Notes: generated from the sequence alone by a model not told the origin. 10,893 nt of DNA from Zygnema cylindricum (GCA_037447655.1 JBBHKE010000222.1:1-10893); one strand, 5' to 3'; counted from the first letter of the stretch, positions 1 through 8,085 are shown. Translations and numbers: made by a program.

Positions 1-332
1 CGATAATCTATATATTGGCACCATATATCGACACCAGTGTTATCGCCAATAAAAAACCGATAATATGGATTTTTAATCGGCGATAATTGTACGGTTTATT
101 CCGCTGTTATTTTGTGACACAGAGTACGAAACAGATTGTTACACGTGGCATGCCATCCTACATATAGTGAAAACATAATGCAAAATATTATAAAGTAATC
201 TTATATAGCGTACGGTACTTCTTTCACGTATTGTGAAAAAGGAATTTGTTAGTGTCGGAGCGATATATAGCGACCCCTCACGGTTCAATAACCGATAACT
301 ATCATTAACGGTGTTATCTCGATAAATTTATG

Positions 333-844
333 GCCAATACATAACACTAGTGTTTTAGGTTTTTTCAAGGTTTCTTAGGATCATTTGTAAAGCTAAGCGC
401 CGAAGTTTCAAAAAAACCTTGCATTTTTAAGGAGGTATCATACTCGAAGCGACGGACAACTTTTGAAATTTAAAAGTTGTATTTGCTTGTTTTTTTAAAC
501 GTACTAAGGAAAGGACTGTATTTTTATGTACCAATGAGATTGACAAATGACAAGGCAGAGGAAAAATATTTTGACCTTTTGTTGTTTTTTTTTTTGGTTT
601 TTCTTGTTAGGTCGTTGGCCTACCATTTTTTATATTTAAAGTGACGTGTCTGGTTGGTCTTGTTGAGATCTCGTATTAGAAGCGGTTTTTGATATCATGT
701 GCAATATTGACAGATTATGTAATGGATTGTCGTACCATAATTGGTAAACCATGCCGGTTTAGATTCTAATATGAAAACAATATAAAAATTATCCCATACT
801 TATTAAAGGATAATACCCCAATTGACAAAACTTATAAGTGAACT
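333..844. other. AT-rich interior of the large inverted repeat, no gene seen
   Basis: This stretch lies between the left arm of the large inverted repeat and the short inverted-repeat element at 845. It has T-rich runs around 578-605 and no reading frame with recognisable protein features on either strand. I see no RNA gene or promoter that I could defend. Confidence 0.5.
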
Positions 845-1063
845 ACATCGTGAATCTCTATTAGTTTTAATGTTTTTTTAGTCTCTTCAAACTTACTTTC
901 TCCGTACATACTTGTTCGATTATGGATCGGACGGTTGCGAACTAGAGGTAAGATTCTCAAATTCCTATTGGTGGTCTTAAACGGAAAAATGGACAAGTGT
1001 GTACGGAGAAAAGATGTTTTAAATGGCAAACAAATTGTTAACACTAATAACAATACACGGTGT
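845..1063. mobile_element. Short non-autonomous inverted-repeat element (MITE-like), copy 1
   Basis: The ends are ACATCG (845) and CGGTGT (1063), complementary apart from one transition. The reverse complement of the last 70 or so bases aligns with the first 70 or so, including TATTAGT near the end and CTCCGTACA followed by ACTTGT at the inner edge of each arm (about 901-915 and 991-1008). The centre is a short loop with GATTCTCA and TTCCTATTGG. The same layout and centre recur at 10443-10651 in the same orientation, so this is a dispersed family rather than a chance hairpin. It encodes no protein. No convincing target duplication is seen, so the true ends may lie slightly further out. It sits just inside the right arm of the large inverted repeat. 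Confidence 0.7.
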
Positions 1064-1442
1064 AGCGTTACGAATCGGTAAAAAACTTATCGCGATAAAA
1101 CCGATACTGATAGCTATCAGTTATCGAACGGTGAGGGGTTCCGATATATCCCTCATAGACAAACAAATTGTTGATTGTATATAGCGTGGCATGCCAGGTA
1201 TGACAGACTGTTCCCTACTCTGTTTAACACAATAATGTGAGTCAAGTGAAACAAAATAAACCGTACATTTGTACAGTATGAACCGTACAAGTATCGCCGA
1301 TAGTTGTCGAACCGGTGTTATCGCGAAAAAAAACTGATATTGCAAAGTTGCGGTAGGCCAAAATAGGGGCCATATTGGTTGTCGGCAAATGGCTATCGAT
1401 ATACAACACTACTTATTACTCATACATAACTCTCCTAGACGC

Positions 1443-1466
1443 AATAATAATAATAATAATAATAAT
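1443..1466. repeat. AAT microsatellite, eight units
   Basis: Eight perfect AAT units in a row. This is a simple sequence repeat with no evident function. Confidence 0.95.
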
Positions 1467-1835
1467 TACCTCCATGATACCCATTTGACATAGATGATTT
1501 TGTCATTCCGACCTTTATTGTGGACTTGTCTTAAACATCCCATTATGGAATGGAGTGGCTTTTTGTGCTCTTATATTTTTGTTTTAGTTTTTTTTGTTTT
1601 TTATCTAGCATTTAATTTTTTGGTCTTTGTGTTTCTTAGACTTTGTCATATCTCCTTTTTCGTTTCATATCTCTTGTATTAAAGGGATTACCTTTAATGG
1701 TATTTAACAATTTTCCATTTCAATCCTATTTTGTACTTTAATGGTCACACCATCGCTTTTTGGATAATTAAATCTTCTTCTTCTTCTTCTTCCTCTCCCT
1801 CTAAAGCATAGTACAAAAGTAGGTGACCGTACGCC
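1467..1835. other. AT-rich intergenic stretch with a pyrimidine tract
   Basis: No supported gene. A 62-codon open frame at 1494-1682 is a translation of T-rich sequence with no family resemblance. A pure pyrimidine tract, mostly TCT repeats, lies at 1773-1802. Confidence 0.6.
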
Positions 1836-1893
1836 CATACAATATGCCTATTGTATGCAAAACATACAATATGGCCTTAAGACCCATATTGTA
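1836..1893. repeat. Pair of adjacent short hairpins built on TACAATAT
   Basis: CATACAATA (1836-1844) pairs with TATTGTATG (1849-1857) across a 4-base loop. Directly after, TACAATATGG (1865-1874) pairs with CCATATTGTA (1884-1893) across a 9-base loop. Both stems are perfect. They share the word TACAATAT, so each arm can also pair with arms of the neighbouring hairpin. This may be the remnant of a small foldback element; the function is unknown. Confidence 0.7.
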
Positions 1894-2035
1894 TTAGCCG
1901 CAAAATGAAATAAAATAGTAACAGGGTTGAGTTGCACATGGATCGATAGAGAATTAAACGTCATGCCTAAATTTGAAAAAAAAATCGGACAAAAAAATCT
2001 TTTTCTGTGAGTTTTGAGCAACTTTTTATTTAAAC

Positions 2036-2214
2036 CGTCAGATTCGGACGATCCGACGGTCGTTGATGAAAGTAACTATCTAAGAAGATCACATGAAAAG
2101 CCCATAACACAACTTACGATAGGACTATCGTCAGATTCGGACGATCGGACGGTCGCTGATGAAAGTAGCGATCTAAGAAGATCACATGGAAAGCCCGTAA
2201 CACAGCTTACGCTA
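2036..2214 (+). repeat. 93-bp tandem duplication, about 1.9 units
   Basis: The first unit starts at 2036 and the second at 2129, a period of exactly 93 bases (31 codons). Both contain CGTCAGATTCGGACGAT near the start, TCTAAGAAGATCACATG in the middle and CTTACG near the end. Read in the plus frame, both units give the same acidic start (SDSDD) and the same basic middle (LRRSH), but the open frame begins at a TTG and ends soon after the repeat, so I do not call it a gene. The period of a whole number of codons may be chance. Confidence 0.85.
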
Positions 2215-2605
2215 AAGGTGGCTTACAAAAGGCCTACCAAAAAACGCCTACTTTTGAACTATGATCTAAAGGTACAATGCCATCTCTATTAAAGTTAACA
2301 ACACTACTTTGGGTGTAAAATTTGTTTGTCGAAAATCATAAAAGAGTGTTAACAAGAATCTTTACAAAGTGGACAACAATAAACCGCTTCTCCTAACACT
2401 AAATTCGTAGTATGCACTCTAATTTCACATTTAAAACAAATATTCATTGTCACGGAGGGAATTTTTGTTATCCGAAAAAGTCAACGGACTATAGAGCACT
2501 TTTCCTTCCCTAACTTACAATAGACAAATATTTTTTGTTTCCCTACCCCTTTCTTACATGCGACAAGTTTAACTTGAGGCTACAAGTGGACATTGCCATT
2601 ACACT
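2215..2605. other. AT-rich intergenic stretch, nothing recognised
   Basis: I see no gene, RNA or clear repeat. The words TTAACAACACTA (about 2296) also occur near 10418, beside the second short inverted-repeat element, which may mark a decayed fragment of a related repeat. This is too short to assert. Confidence 0.4.
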
Positions 2606-2682
2606 ACATCGCCAATCATTATTAGAGTTGTGTACGCTAATTCCGTCCCACTTTTTTTTTTTAATTCTCAAATAGAATTATC
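2606..2682. mobile_element. Left part of a short TIR element split by the retrotransposon (copy 3)
   Basis: It begins ACATCGCCAATCATTATTAG. The reverse complement of the sequence ending at 9128 begins ACACCGCCAATCGTTATTAG, so the two pieces form a terminal inverted repeat of about 22-24 bases with two mismatches in the first 20. With the retrotransposon and one target duplication removed, the element is about 216 bp, close to the 219 and 209 bp of the copies at 845 and 10443, whose ends are similar. The interior differs from those copies, so it is at best a different subfamily. This piece ends in the TTATC target site. Confidence 0.7.
2678..2682. repeat. 5-bp target site duplication, left copy (TTATC)
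   Basis: TTATC lies immediately before the 5' LTR and is repeated exactly at 8985-8989 just after the 3' LTR. Five base pairs is the usual length for Ty1/copia integration, and the match fixes both ends of the element. Confidence 0.92.
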
Positions 2683-3731
2683 TATAGAAACTAATGGTTT
2701 TTAAGTATTTTCTAGGTCTGAAAAGAAATAAAGAAGCCGAGGCAGTCTATCTCTAACTTCTCTCTCCAACTCTCAAACTTGTCGCAGTCACTGAGAAATT
2801 GGAGAGGAAGCTAGAGCCATGGCTACCTTGGCAATCCTGAGGTTTACGGGAAATTTGTATTAGTTAGGGTTTTATTTATTTAAAAGGAATGTGCCGGCGA
2901 CAAGAATTAATCCTAGTACCTACCGGCCGTCAGACAGGAAATAGCCGGTAGCCTTAGCCGTTAAGTCTAGGATTAGTGTTACGTACTATATAGTTTGATA
3001 TTTATTTAAATAGGTATACGTACGATAAATCATTTAACTGTAATGGATTACGGGATACATAGATCCAGTAATATGTAATGTACGAATTACGGTACGGACA
3101 AAAATCAGTACCGCGCATTTGTTTCGTAATTAAAACAAATACCGCGCATGTATTTATTACGGCTACGATTAAATCCGAATTTAATCGGACGGCCGGGATT
3201 AGCGGCGAGATCCCGGAAGAAGATTTCGGCGGTTTGTGGACTTCGCCACATCGGATGAAACGTGGCGAAATCACATTCGATCGTGGAATCTCCGGAGATT
3301 ATGGCACCGAATCCGGATATGACATGTGTCGACATTTGGGCCATGTCGTACAATGTTCGTACAGAAAGTACACCGGCAGTTGTACTTTTACGTACGGAAC
3401 TGTATTCTGATTGGTTCCGTACATCAGTAGATAGAGTCTGTGAGAGAGATAGGACTTGGAAAAATTAGGAGATAGGACCCTCTCTCCCAAAGAGCTTCTG
3501 TACAAAAGGTCAACTTTGACCCTCCATAACTTACTGCTCAGGGGAGCAAATTCAGAGATTCTTTTTGCTATCGACTCAGGGGAGTCTTGCCTTTACAGGG
3601 GTGCACGTGGTCAGGGTTTTTGTTTGCCAGGGTGGCAGTTATTTTTGCTGAAACACAAAGGGGTCAGGATTATCCTAGATGCTTCTTGGAAATTGTCTAC
3701 TCTGAGGACTTATGGAGGTCTCAGAGTTTCA
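2683..3731 (+). repeat. 5' long terminal repeat (1049 bp)
   Basis: It starts TATAGAAACT and ends GAGTTTCA. The 3' LTR starts TGTAGAAACT, so this copy has lost the canonical TG by a G-to-A change. By eye, 2683-3035 differs from 8086-8438 at four positions, and 3547-3731 differs from 8800-8984 at seven, both without gaps. The middle (3036-3546, 511 bp) aligns only in islands with the 361-bp middle of the 3' LTR. A possible TATA-like stretch, ACTATATAG, lies near 2987-2995. U3, R and U5 borders cannot be set from sequence alone. Several open frames inside are chance frames. Confidence 0.95.
2908..2975. repeat. Nested inverted repeat in the 5' LTR
   Basis: An outer stem TAATCCTAG (2908-2916) pairs with CTAGGATTA (2967-2975), and an inner stem CTACCGGC (2920-2927) pairs with GCCGGTAG (2944-2951). 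All 17 pairs are perfect and the two stems are nested. The same structure is identical in the 3' LTR at 8311-8378. It could fold in RNA or DNA; its role is unknown. Confidence 0.8.
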
Positions 3732-3735
3732 CGTT

Positions 3736-4649
3736 ATGGGCCCACCCTCTAGGGTACCAATCTTTAATGGAACTGGCTTCATATACTGGGAAAGTATGAT
3801 GATAGGAGCTCTATGCGAAAAAAGGTTTTAGGGGATAGTGAGTGGACAGTTGGGGCGTCCATCAAGTCTTGGAATTCCTCCAGGGTTTGGAGGAACCAGA
3901 TTCACCAGGAGAGAGGATCCACCTTCAACAGAGGAAACAAAAGAAGGAGAGGTGGTGGACAAAGGAAAGGAGAAGGAGACGACCACACCAATAGCAACTG
4001 GTTTGACATTCATGTCACCTATTCTGAGGAATGAGGAGAATGATACTGAAACCTAGGACTTCAACAATATGGCGGCAAAGCACTTCATCCTACGCCATCT
4101 CACTCAAGGACTTGCTTGTCCTCATTTGCAAGTAGAAAGGGCATCCGATCTTTGGATGGCTCTCATAGAGATGTACCGAAGTGGTACAATTCAGCAACAA
4201 CAGTTGGCTGATCAGAGAGTTAAGGAGTATGTATACAAAGGGGGAAATATGTTGGATTTTTGCAATGAGCTTGCTACACTCTTCATGGAGCTAGAGAGTG
4301 CGGGAAAAGATTTTAGTGAAAAAGAAAAGGTTAACTGTTTACTGATGAAGTTACCTGATGAGTTCGTGAACATAGTTTAACGTGTGCAGGACTTCCCTGA
4401 CTCAAGGTGGATATGGAACTCAGTGGTAGGGATGATTCTCGTTCAAGAGAATACAATTGAGATCCGAAGGGGAGGAAAGAGTGGCCAAGCCTTGGCAACA
4501 GTGACTGATTGGAGGAACAGGGATTCCTGAAAACCGGTCGGAAACTATGGGGGTAGGGAGCAGAAAAAAAAAGCCGACGAGTTCGAACCAAGGGCTTCAA
4601 AGGTTTATGTCATTTTTGTAAGAAACCAGGGCACTATATGGCAGAGTGC
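3736..4649 (+). pseudogene. gag: Gag (capsid and nucleocapsid) region, broken
   Basis: In the copia family Gag packages element RNA into particles. The start gives a short N-terminal segment with FNGTGFIYWESMMIGAL, which resembles the conserved N-terminal Gag motif with an aromatic-Trp pair. After two stops (3829, 4054), the segment 4057-4380 resembles the copia Gag core, with DLWMALIEMY, then DFCNELATLFMELESAGKDF and KVNCLLMKLPDEF. A charged, low-complexity stretch lies at about 3900-4050. The nucleocapsid end carries a CCHC zinc knuckle, C-x2-C-x4-H-x4-C, at 4608-4649 (CHFCKKPGHYMAEC). The knuckle is in a different frame from the core; the switch falls in or near nine consecutive A at 4564-4572. 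Four stops in this region rule out an intact Gag. Confidence 0.85.
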
Positions 4650-5150
4650 ACTAAGCTAACCGAGCTTCGGTTAAAGGAGGGGCAGATCGGTGGTACCCCG
4701 AGAGGAAAGAAAAAGGCCCTTGTCACACAGGTACTTGAGGCGGAATCCGAGGACGAGGACGATGAGCTCCTTTTGGATGTGGAGTTGGAGGCGAAGAATA
4801 AGGTCGAAATTCCACGAAGGCAGAGATTTGCTTACGGTGGATTGAAAGGAGAAGCAGGCTGGATTGTAGATTCAGGTGCCTCCATGCACATGTGTAAGGA
4901 TAGACACCTGTTTCACTAAGTTAAGAAAGATTCCCACCGTAGAGATAGAGTACGGGGATGGGAGGATAGTCACCACTACTCTTGTAGGATCGGTAGATCT
5001 GAAAGTGTTAGTAGAAGGAAAGACATCCATATTAACATTCTCCAATGTATTGTTTATTCCGGAGCTGAACAAAAATCTTATCTCTACATCAGTATTAGAT
5101 GATAAGGGTTTTTTCACTAGCACTAGGGAAGGAGTATTTACTGCTAGTTT
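4650..5150 (+). pseudogene. Copia protease region, broken
   Basis: The aspartic protease matures the polyprotein as a dimer. Its active-site signature is seen as WIVDSGASMHMC, with DSG at 4869-4877; the catalytic Asp is kept. A highly acidic linker (ESEDEDDELLLDVELE) precedes it. A frameshift near 4905-4925, shortly after DSGAS, moves the frame, and the second half then reads GDGRIVTTTLVGSVDL and VLFIPELNKNLIS, typical of the C-terminal half of copia protease. The protease is therefore split between two frames although both halves are easy to recognise. Confidence 0.85.
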
Positions 5151-5199
5151 TGAGGAGGATGTCTATTTCATTGCTGAGAAAGGTAGCCATGGGATGTTT

Positions 5200-6110
5200 A
5201 GGCTGATCTTAAGTAATAAAAAGAAGAAACTTTATTATGCTGGTGTTCATGATATTATGATGTGGCATAAGAGGCTCGGGCATGTGAATCTAGATAAGTT
5301 AAGAGAGATGAAAAAGATGGGAGTGGTGGAAGGGATTCAGTTCAGTGAAAGTGATGATATAAGTGATTGTAGTGGATGTGCTCAAGGTAAAGCACACAGA
5401 TTACCCTTTCATAAATCAGCCACCTATAAGGGAGAAAAAATTCTAGATCTAGTACACACAGATATTTGGGGACCAGCTAAAGTGCCCTCACCGGGGGGGA
5501 AGAGATTTATGATGACTATAACTGATGATTGGTCTCGGTATTCCCGGGTATTTTTTTTGAAAAACAAGTCCGAAGCTGAGGATTGTTGTAGACAATATAA
5601 AGCATGGAGCGAAAAACTCCATGAAGCTCCAATCAAGAGAGTAAGGAGTGACAATGGTGGAGAGTATACTTCTAACCAGTTTGAGGATTTTCTGAGGGAA
5701 GATGGGGTTCAACACCAAAAGAAAGTTCCAGAAAATCCATAACAGAATGGGGTAGCTAAAAGGTTAAATAGAACACTAAGTGATAGTGCTAGAAGTATGT
5801 TGTCAGATAAAAAGATAGGAAAAAGGTTTTGGGCAGAAGCAATGAACTGTGCTAATTACCTCAAGAATAGAGTTCTTACTTCAGCTATAAAAGATCAAAC
5901 ACCTTATGAGAGATGGACAGGCCGGAAACCAGACATATCTCACTTAAAGGTTTTCGGCAGTCAAGTATTCAGTCTAGATACTGATCGGTCCAATTAGAAG
6001 CTAGATCCTAAAGGAAAACCGGGATACTTATTAAGATATGATGAGGATGTTAAAGGATATAGAGTTTATGATCTGAAAAGGGAAGATATAATCCTAGTAA
6101 AGCATCTAGT
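5200..6110 (+). pseudogene. Copia integrase with catalytic Glu replaced by Lys
   Basis: Integrase inserts element DNA into the host genome. The N-terminal HHCC zinc-binding module is visible, with His codons at 5266 and 5281 (WHKRLGH) and Cys codons at 5368 and 5377 (CSGC). The core has Asp at 5461 (HTDIWGP) and Asp at 5650 (RSDNGGEY). The third acidic residue should follow the second Asp with 35 residues between. At that position (5758-5760) there is AAA, Lys, in QNGVAKRLNRTL. A TAA stop at 5740 lies just before it, and a TAG at 5995 cuts the C-terminal part (HLKVFGSQVF, then KGYRVYDL). The frame is the same throughout (5200-6110), so both halves belong together. The protein would be inactive even without the stops. 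Confidence 0.92.
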
Positions 6111-6114
6111 AGTT

Positions 6115-6480
6115 ATGGATGAAGGAAAGTCTGTGGATCCCTTCAAATATACGAAGTCAGTAAAAATCAGATTTGAGTCAGAAAATTCCGATGACTTTGA
6201 GCTCCCTAACTATCCAGGTTTTAGAGAAGATGACATTCTTGCAGGTACAAATCAGACCGAAAAGGACTCGGCTGTGGAAACTCCAGTGACAACTCTACTC
6301 GAGGCGGAAGACGTGGTGGAAATTGATTCGGAATCAAGGGATAGGGGAGAAGCCGAGTTTGTTCGAAAGAATCCACGAGAACCATCTATTCCAGCCTCAG
6401 ATTTTGAGAGGGGGAGGAGAAGTAGTAAAAGACTGCAAGAAAAACAGGCTAATAACAAGGTAACTAAACTATCTCATCAA
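6115..6480 (+). pseudogene. Linker between integrase and reverse transcriptase
   Basis: This part of pol is open and in frame with integrase but has no conserved domain. It is acidic and hydrophilic at first (EFVRKNPREPSI and many Glu and Asp), then basic (ERGRRSSKRLQEKQ). That composition is usual for the poorly conserved integrase C-terminal tail and linker of copia elements. It has no stop inside, unlike its neighbours. Confidence 0.7.
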
Positions 6481-6489
6481 GATGAACCT

Positions 6490-7300
6490 CAAACTTATGG
6501 AGAGGCGATGACTTGTCCAGAAAGAAACCGGTGGAAGACAGCCATCAATGAGGAGATGGCTTCAATCATGGCAGCCGATACTTGGGAGCTGGTGGACTGC
6601 CCACCAAACCGAAATCCAATCGGTTGTAAGAGGGTATTCAAATTAAAACTGAACCCAGATAACACAATCGAGCGCTACAAGGCCAGATTAGTGGCAAAGG
6701 GATTTACACAAAAGGAAGGAATTGACTACGAGGAAACTTTGCCCCGGTGGTCAGATTTCCCTCCGTCCGCATACTTCTCAGTTTAGCAGCGGCGGAAGAC
6801 ATGGAAGTGCATCAGATGGACATCAAGACAACCTTTTTGCATGGAGAATTGGAAGAGGAGATCTTCATGCGACAACCCGAAGGTTTTGTGGAGGAAGGAG
6901 AGGAGAGTAAGGTATGCCGGCTGATTAAATCTCTTTATGGTTTGAAACAGGCACCTCGACAATGGAATAAGAAGCTTGATGAGTTTCTTACCGGTCTGGG
7001 ATATATTTGGATCAGCTCAAATCAATCAATCTATGTTTTCGAAGATGAGGGAGGTTTTATATTTATTGCAATTTATGTTGATGATTTGCTTGTTTTAAGT
7101 AAATCAATGGAAAAAATTAATTAACTGAAAACCGATCTTAATGGGAGATTTGAAATGAAGGATGTGGGAGAAGCAAGATATATTTTGGGAATTCAAGTAG
7201 AGAGAGACCGAAAAAGGAAAATTATAAGACTGACTCAAAAGGAAGCAATAGGGAACATGCTTGAAAAATTTCAAATGGATAAAGCTAATAGTTGTACAAC
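6490..7300 (+). pseudogene. Copia reverse transcriptase, frameshifted and with one stop
   Basis: The enzyme copies element RNA into DNA. Recognisable blocks are RNRWKTAINEEMASI (from about 6523), YKARLVAKGFTQKEGIDYEE (up to about 6735), QMDIKTTFLHGEL with the first catalytic Asp at 6819, KSLYGLKQAPRQWN, and the YVDD box with its two Asp codons at 7080 and 7083. All three catalytic Asp are kept. A one-base shift at 6738-6745, just after the YEE block, puts the first part in one frame and the rest in another. A TAA at 7122 interrupts the domain shortly after YVDD; the frame then continues with MKDVGEARYILGIQVERD. Confidence 0.95.
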
Positions 7301-7399
7301 TCCAATGGAGTTGAAGAAGGGAAGTGAGGGGAGTGAGGAAGGAGTCATAGTCTTAGACGAGGAATTATTTCCTGATGAACAGAAGTTCATGCAGACTAT

Positions 7400-8072
7400 T
7401 CCTTACAGGCAAGTAGTGGGAAGTCTAATCTATTTTATGAATTGTACCCGGCCGGATTTAGCTGCAGCTGTAGGAGTGCTGAGTAAAAGTCTAAATGCTC
7501 CCACTAAGTAGGTTTCGGAGGCAGCTAAGAGAGTCCTTAGATATTTGGTAGGAACTAGGGATCTATGGTTGCATTTGGGTGGGGAGAATACTGACATCAC
7601 TACTTGGAGTGATGCCAGTTATGGTGATGCTTCGATGAGGAGATGCACATCTGGATATGTATTATATGTGGGTGATGGGGCTTGCTGTTGGAGTAGCAAA
7701 CAACAAAAGGTTATTGCTCAGTCCACCATGGAGGCTGAGTATATGGCCTATTGCTCTGCTGTAAAAGAATTGATGTGGGTCAAGTCTTTGCTTGGTGAGC
7801 TTGGTCACCTTAAGAGTGGTGTGCAAAAAATATTTTTTGATAATCAGGCAGCAATAGCTATTTCTGCCAATCCTAAACATCATTTTAAAGCCAAACACAT
7901 GGACATCAGACTCCGCTTTGTTAGAGAAAAAGTAGAAAACAAAATAATCAGTTTAGAGTACAGACCAGATAGTGAGATGGTAGCACATATGATGATGATG
8001 ACCAAACCTGTGCCTTCCCCTAAGCTAATTTTTTGCAAGGAGAAGTGTGGTTTGAAATTAAAGATTGACTAG
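7400..8072 (+). pseudogene. Copia RNase H and pol C-terminus, one stop
   Basis: RNase H removes the RNA strand during reverse transcription. The connection block reads YRQVVGSLIYFMNCTRPDLA, followed by a TAG at 7509 in the stretch before AAKRVLRYL. RNase H motifs are SDASYGD (Asp at 7611), TSGYV, QSTMEAEYMAYC (from 7722) and FFDNQAAIAI (Asp at 7839). The C-terminal motif, usually Ala-Asp before a Thr-Lys-Pro, here reads VAHMMMMTKPVP (7980-8015). The Asp is His (CAT at 7986) and four ATG codons follow, apparently a short trinucleotide expansion. From 7512 to the TAG at 8070 the frame is open. Confidence 0.92.
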
Positions 8073-8085
8073 AAAATAAGGGGAG
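8073..8085 (+). promoter_or_regulatory. Polypurine tract
   Basis: AAAATAAGGGGAG lies directly before the TG of the 3' LTR and right after the pol stop. In LTR elements such a tract survives RNase H and primes plus-strand DNA. One T interrupts the purines. Confidence 0.85.

Larger units (their letters stand above)
59..1313. repeat. Large imperfect inverted repeat (arms about 59-332 and 1083-1313)
   Basis: The left arm matches the reverse complement of the right arm in two collinear blocks. About 59-155 pairs with about 1187-1313, sharing TCGGCGATA, TTGTACGGTT, ACAGAGTA and the palindrome TGGCATGCCA (146-155 and 1187-1196). About 259-325 pairs with about 1086-1151, sharing GATATAT and CCCCTCAC and a series of CGATAA words. 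The match is imperfect, with an unmatched stretch of about 100 bases in the left arm (156-258). The roughly 750-bp interior has no convincing gene and contains a separate short inverted-repeat element (845-1063) close to the right arm. A decayed foldback or long-TIR DNA transposon is the likeliest identity. Outer ends are unclear because the left arm may run off the window. Confidence 0.6.
3736..8072 (+). pseudogene. gag-pol: gag-pol polyprotein, multiply broken
   Basis: One ancestral frame can be followed from the ATG at 3736, four bases after the LTR, to the TAG at 8070-8072. In-frame stops are at 3829 (TAG), 4054 (TAG), 4378 (TAA), 4528 (TGA), 5740 (TAA), 5995 (TAG), 7122 (TAA) and 7509 (TAG). 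The reading frame also shifts near 4564-4572 (a run of nine A), near 4905-4925, and at 6738-6745. Between breaks the sequence keeps clear copia domains in the usual order, listed separately. All domains lie on the plus strand and would act in a cytoplasmic virus-like particle, then in the nucleus at integration. The start is inferred from position and from Gag-like sequence following it. Confidence 0.9.

Noticed and set aside
1121-1345. Minus-strand frame in the right arm of the large inverted repeat
   Set aside because: It falls wholly in repeat sequence with no counterpart frame in the left arm.
1494-1682. Hydrophobic 62-residue plus-strand frame
   Set aside because: It is a by-product of T-rich sequence (Phe, Leu and Val runs) with no family resemblance or context.
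2014-2292. 92-residue frame over the tandem repeat as a small gene
   Set aside because: It starts at TTG, has no recognisable domain, and its repeat is explained by a DNA duplication. Kept as a repeat and a finding.
2726-2733. AATAAA near the start of the LTR as a polyadenylation signal
   Set aside because: It lies within the first 50 bases of the LTR, before any plausible transcription start, and the word is frequent in AT-rich sequence.
3002-3505. Overlapping open frames on both strands inside the 5' LTR (for example 3078-3410 plus, 3105-3353 minus)
   Set aside because: They lie in LTR sequence, have no protein family features, and are not kept at the equivalent part of the 3' LTR.
3829-7511. 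Stop codons as proof of cytosine-methylation decay
   Set aside because: Any stop codon can be reached from a sense codon by one C-to-T or G-to-A change, so the eight stops alone do not discriminate. Only the Glu-to-Lys codon and the TG-to-TA LTR start point that way.
8073-8085. An envelope-like third frame between pol and the 3' LTR
   Set aside because: Only 13 bases separate the pol stop from the LTR, filled by the polypurine tract.
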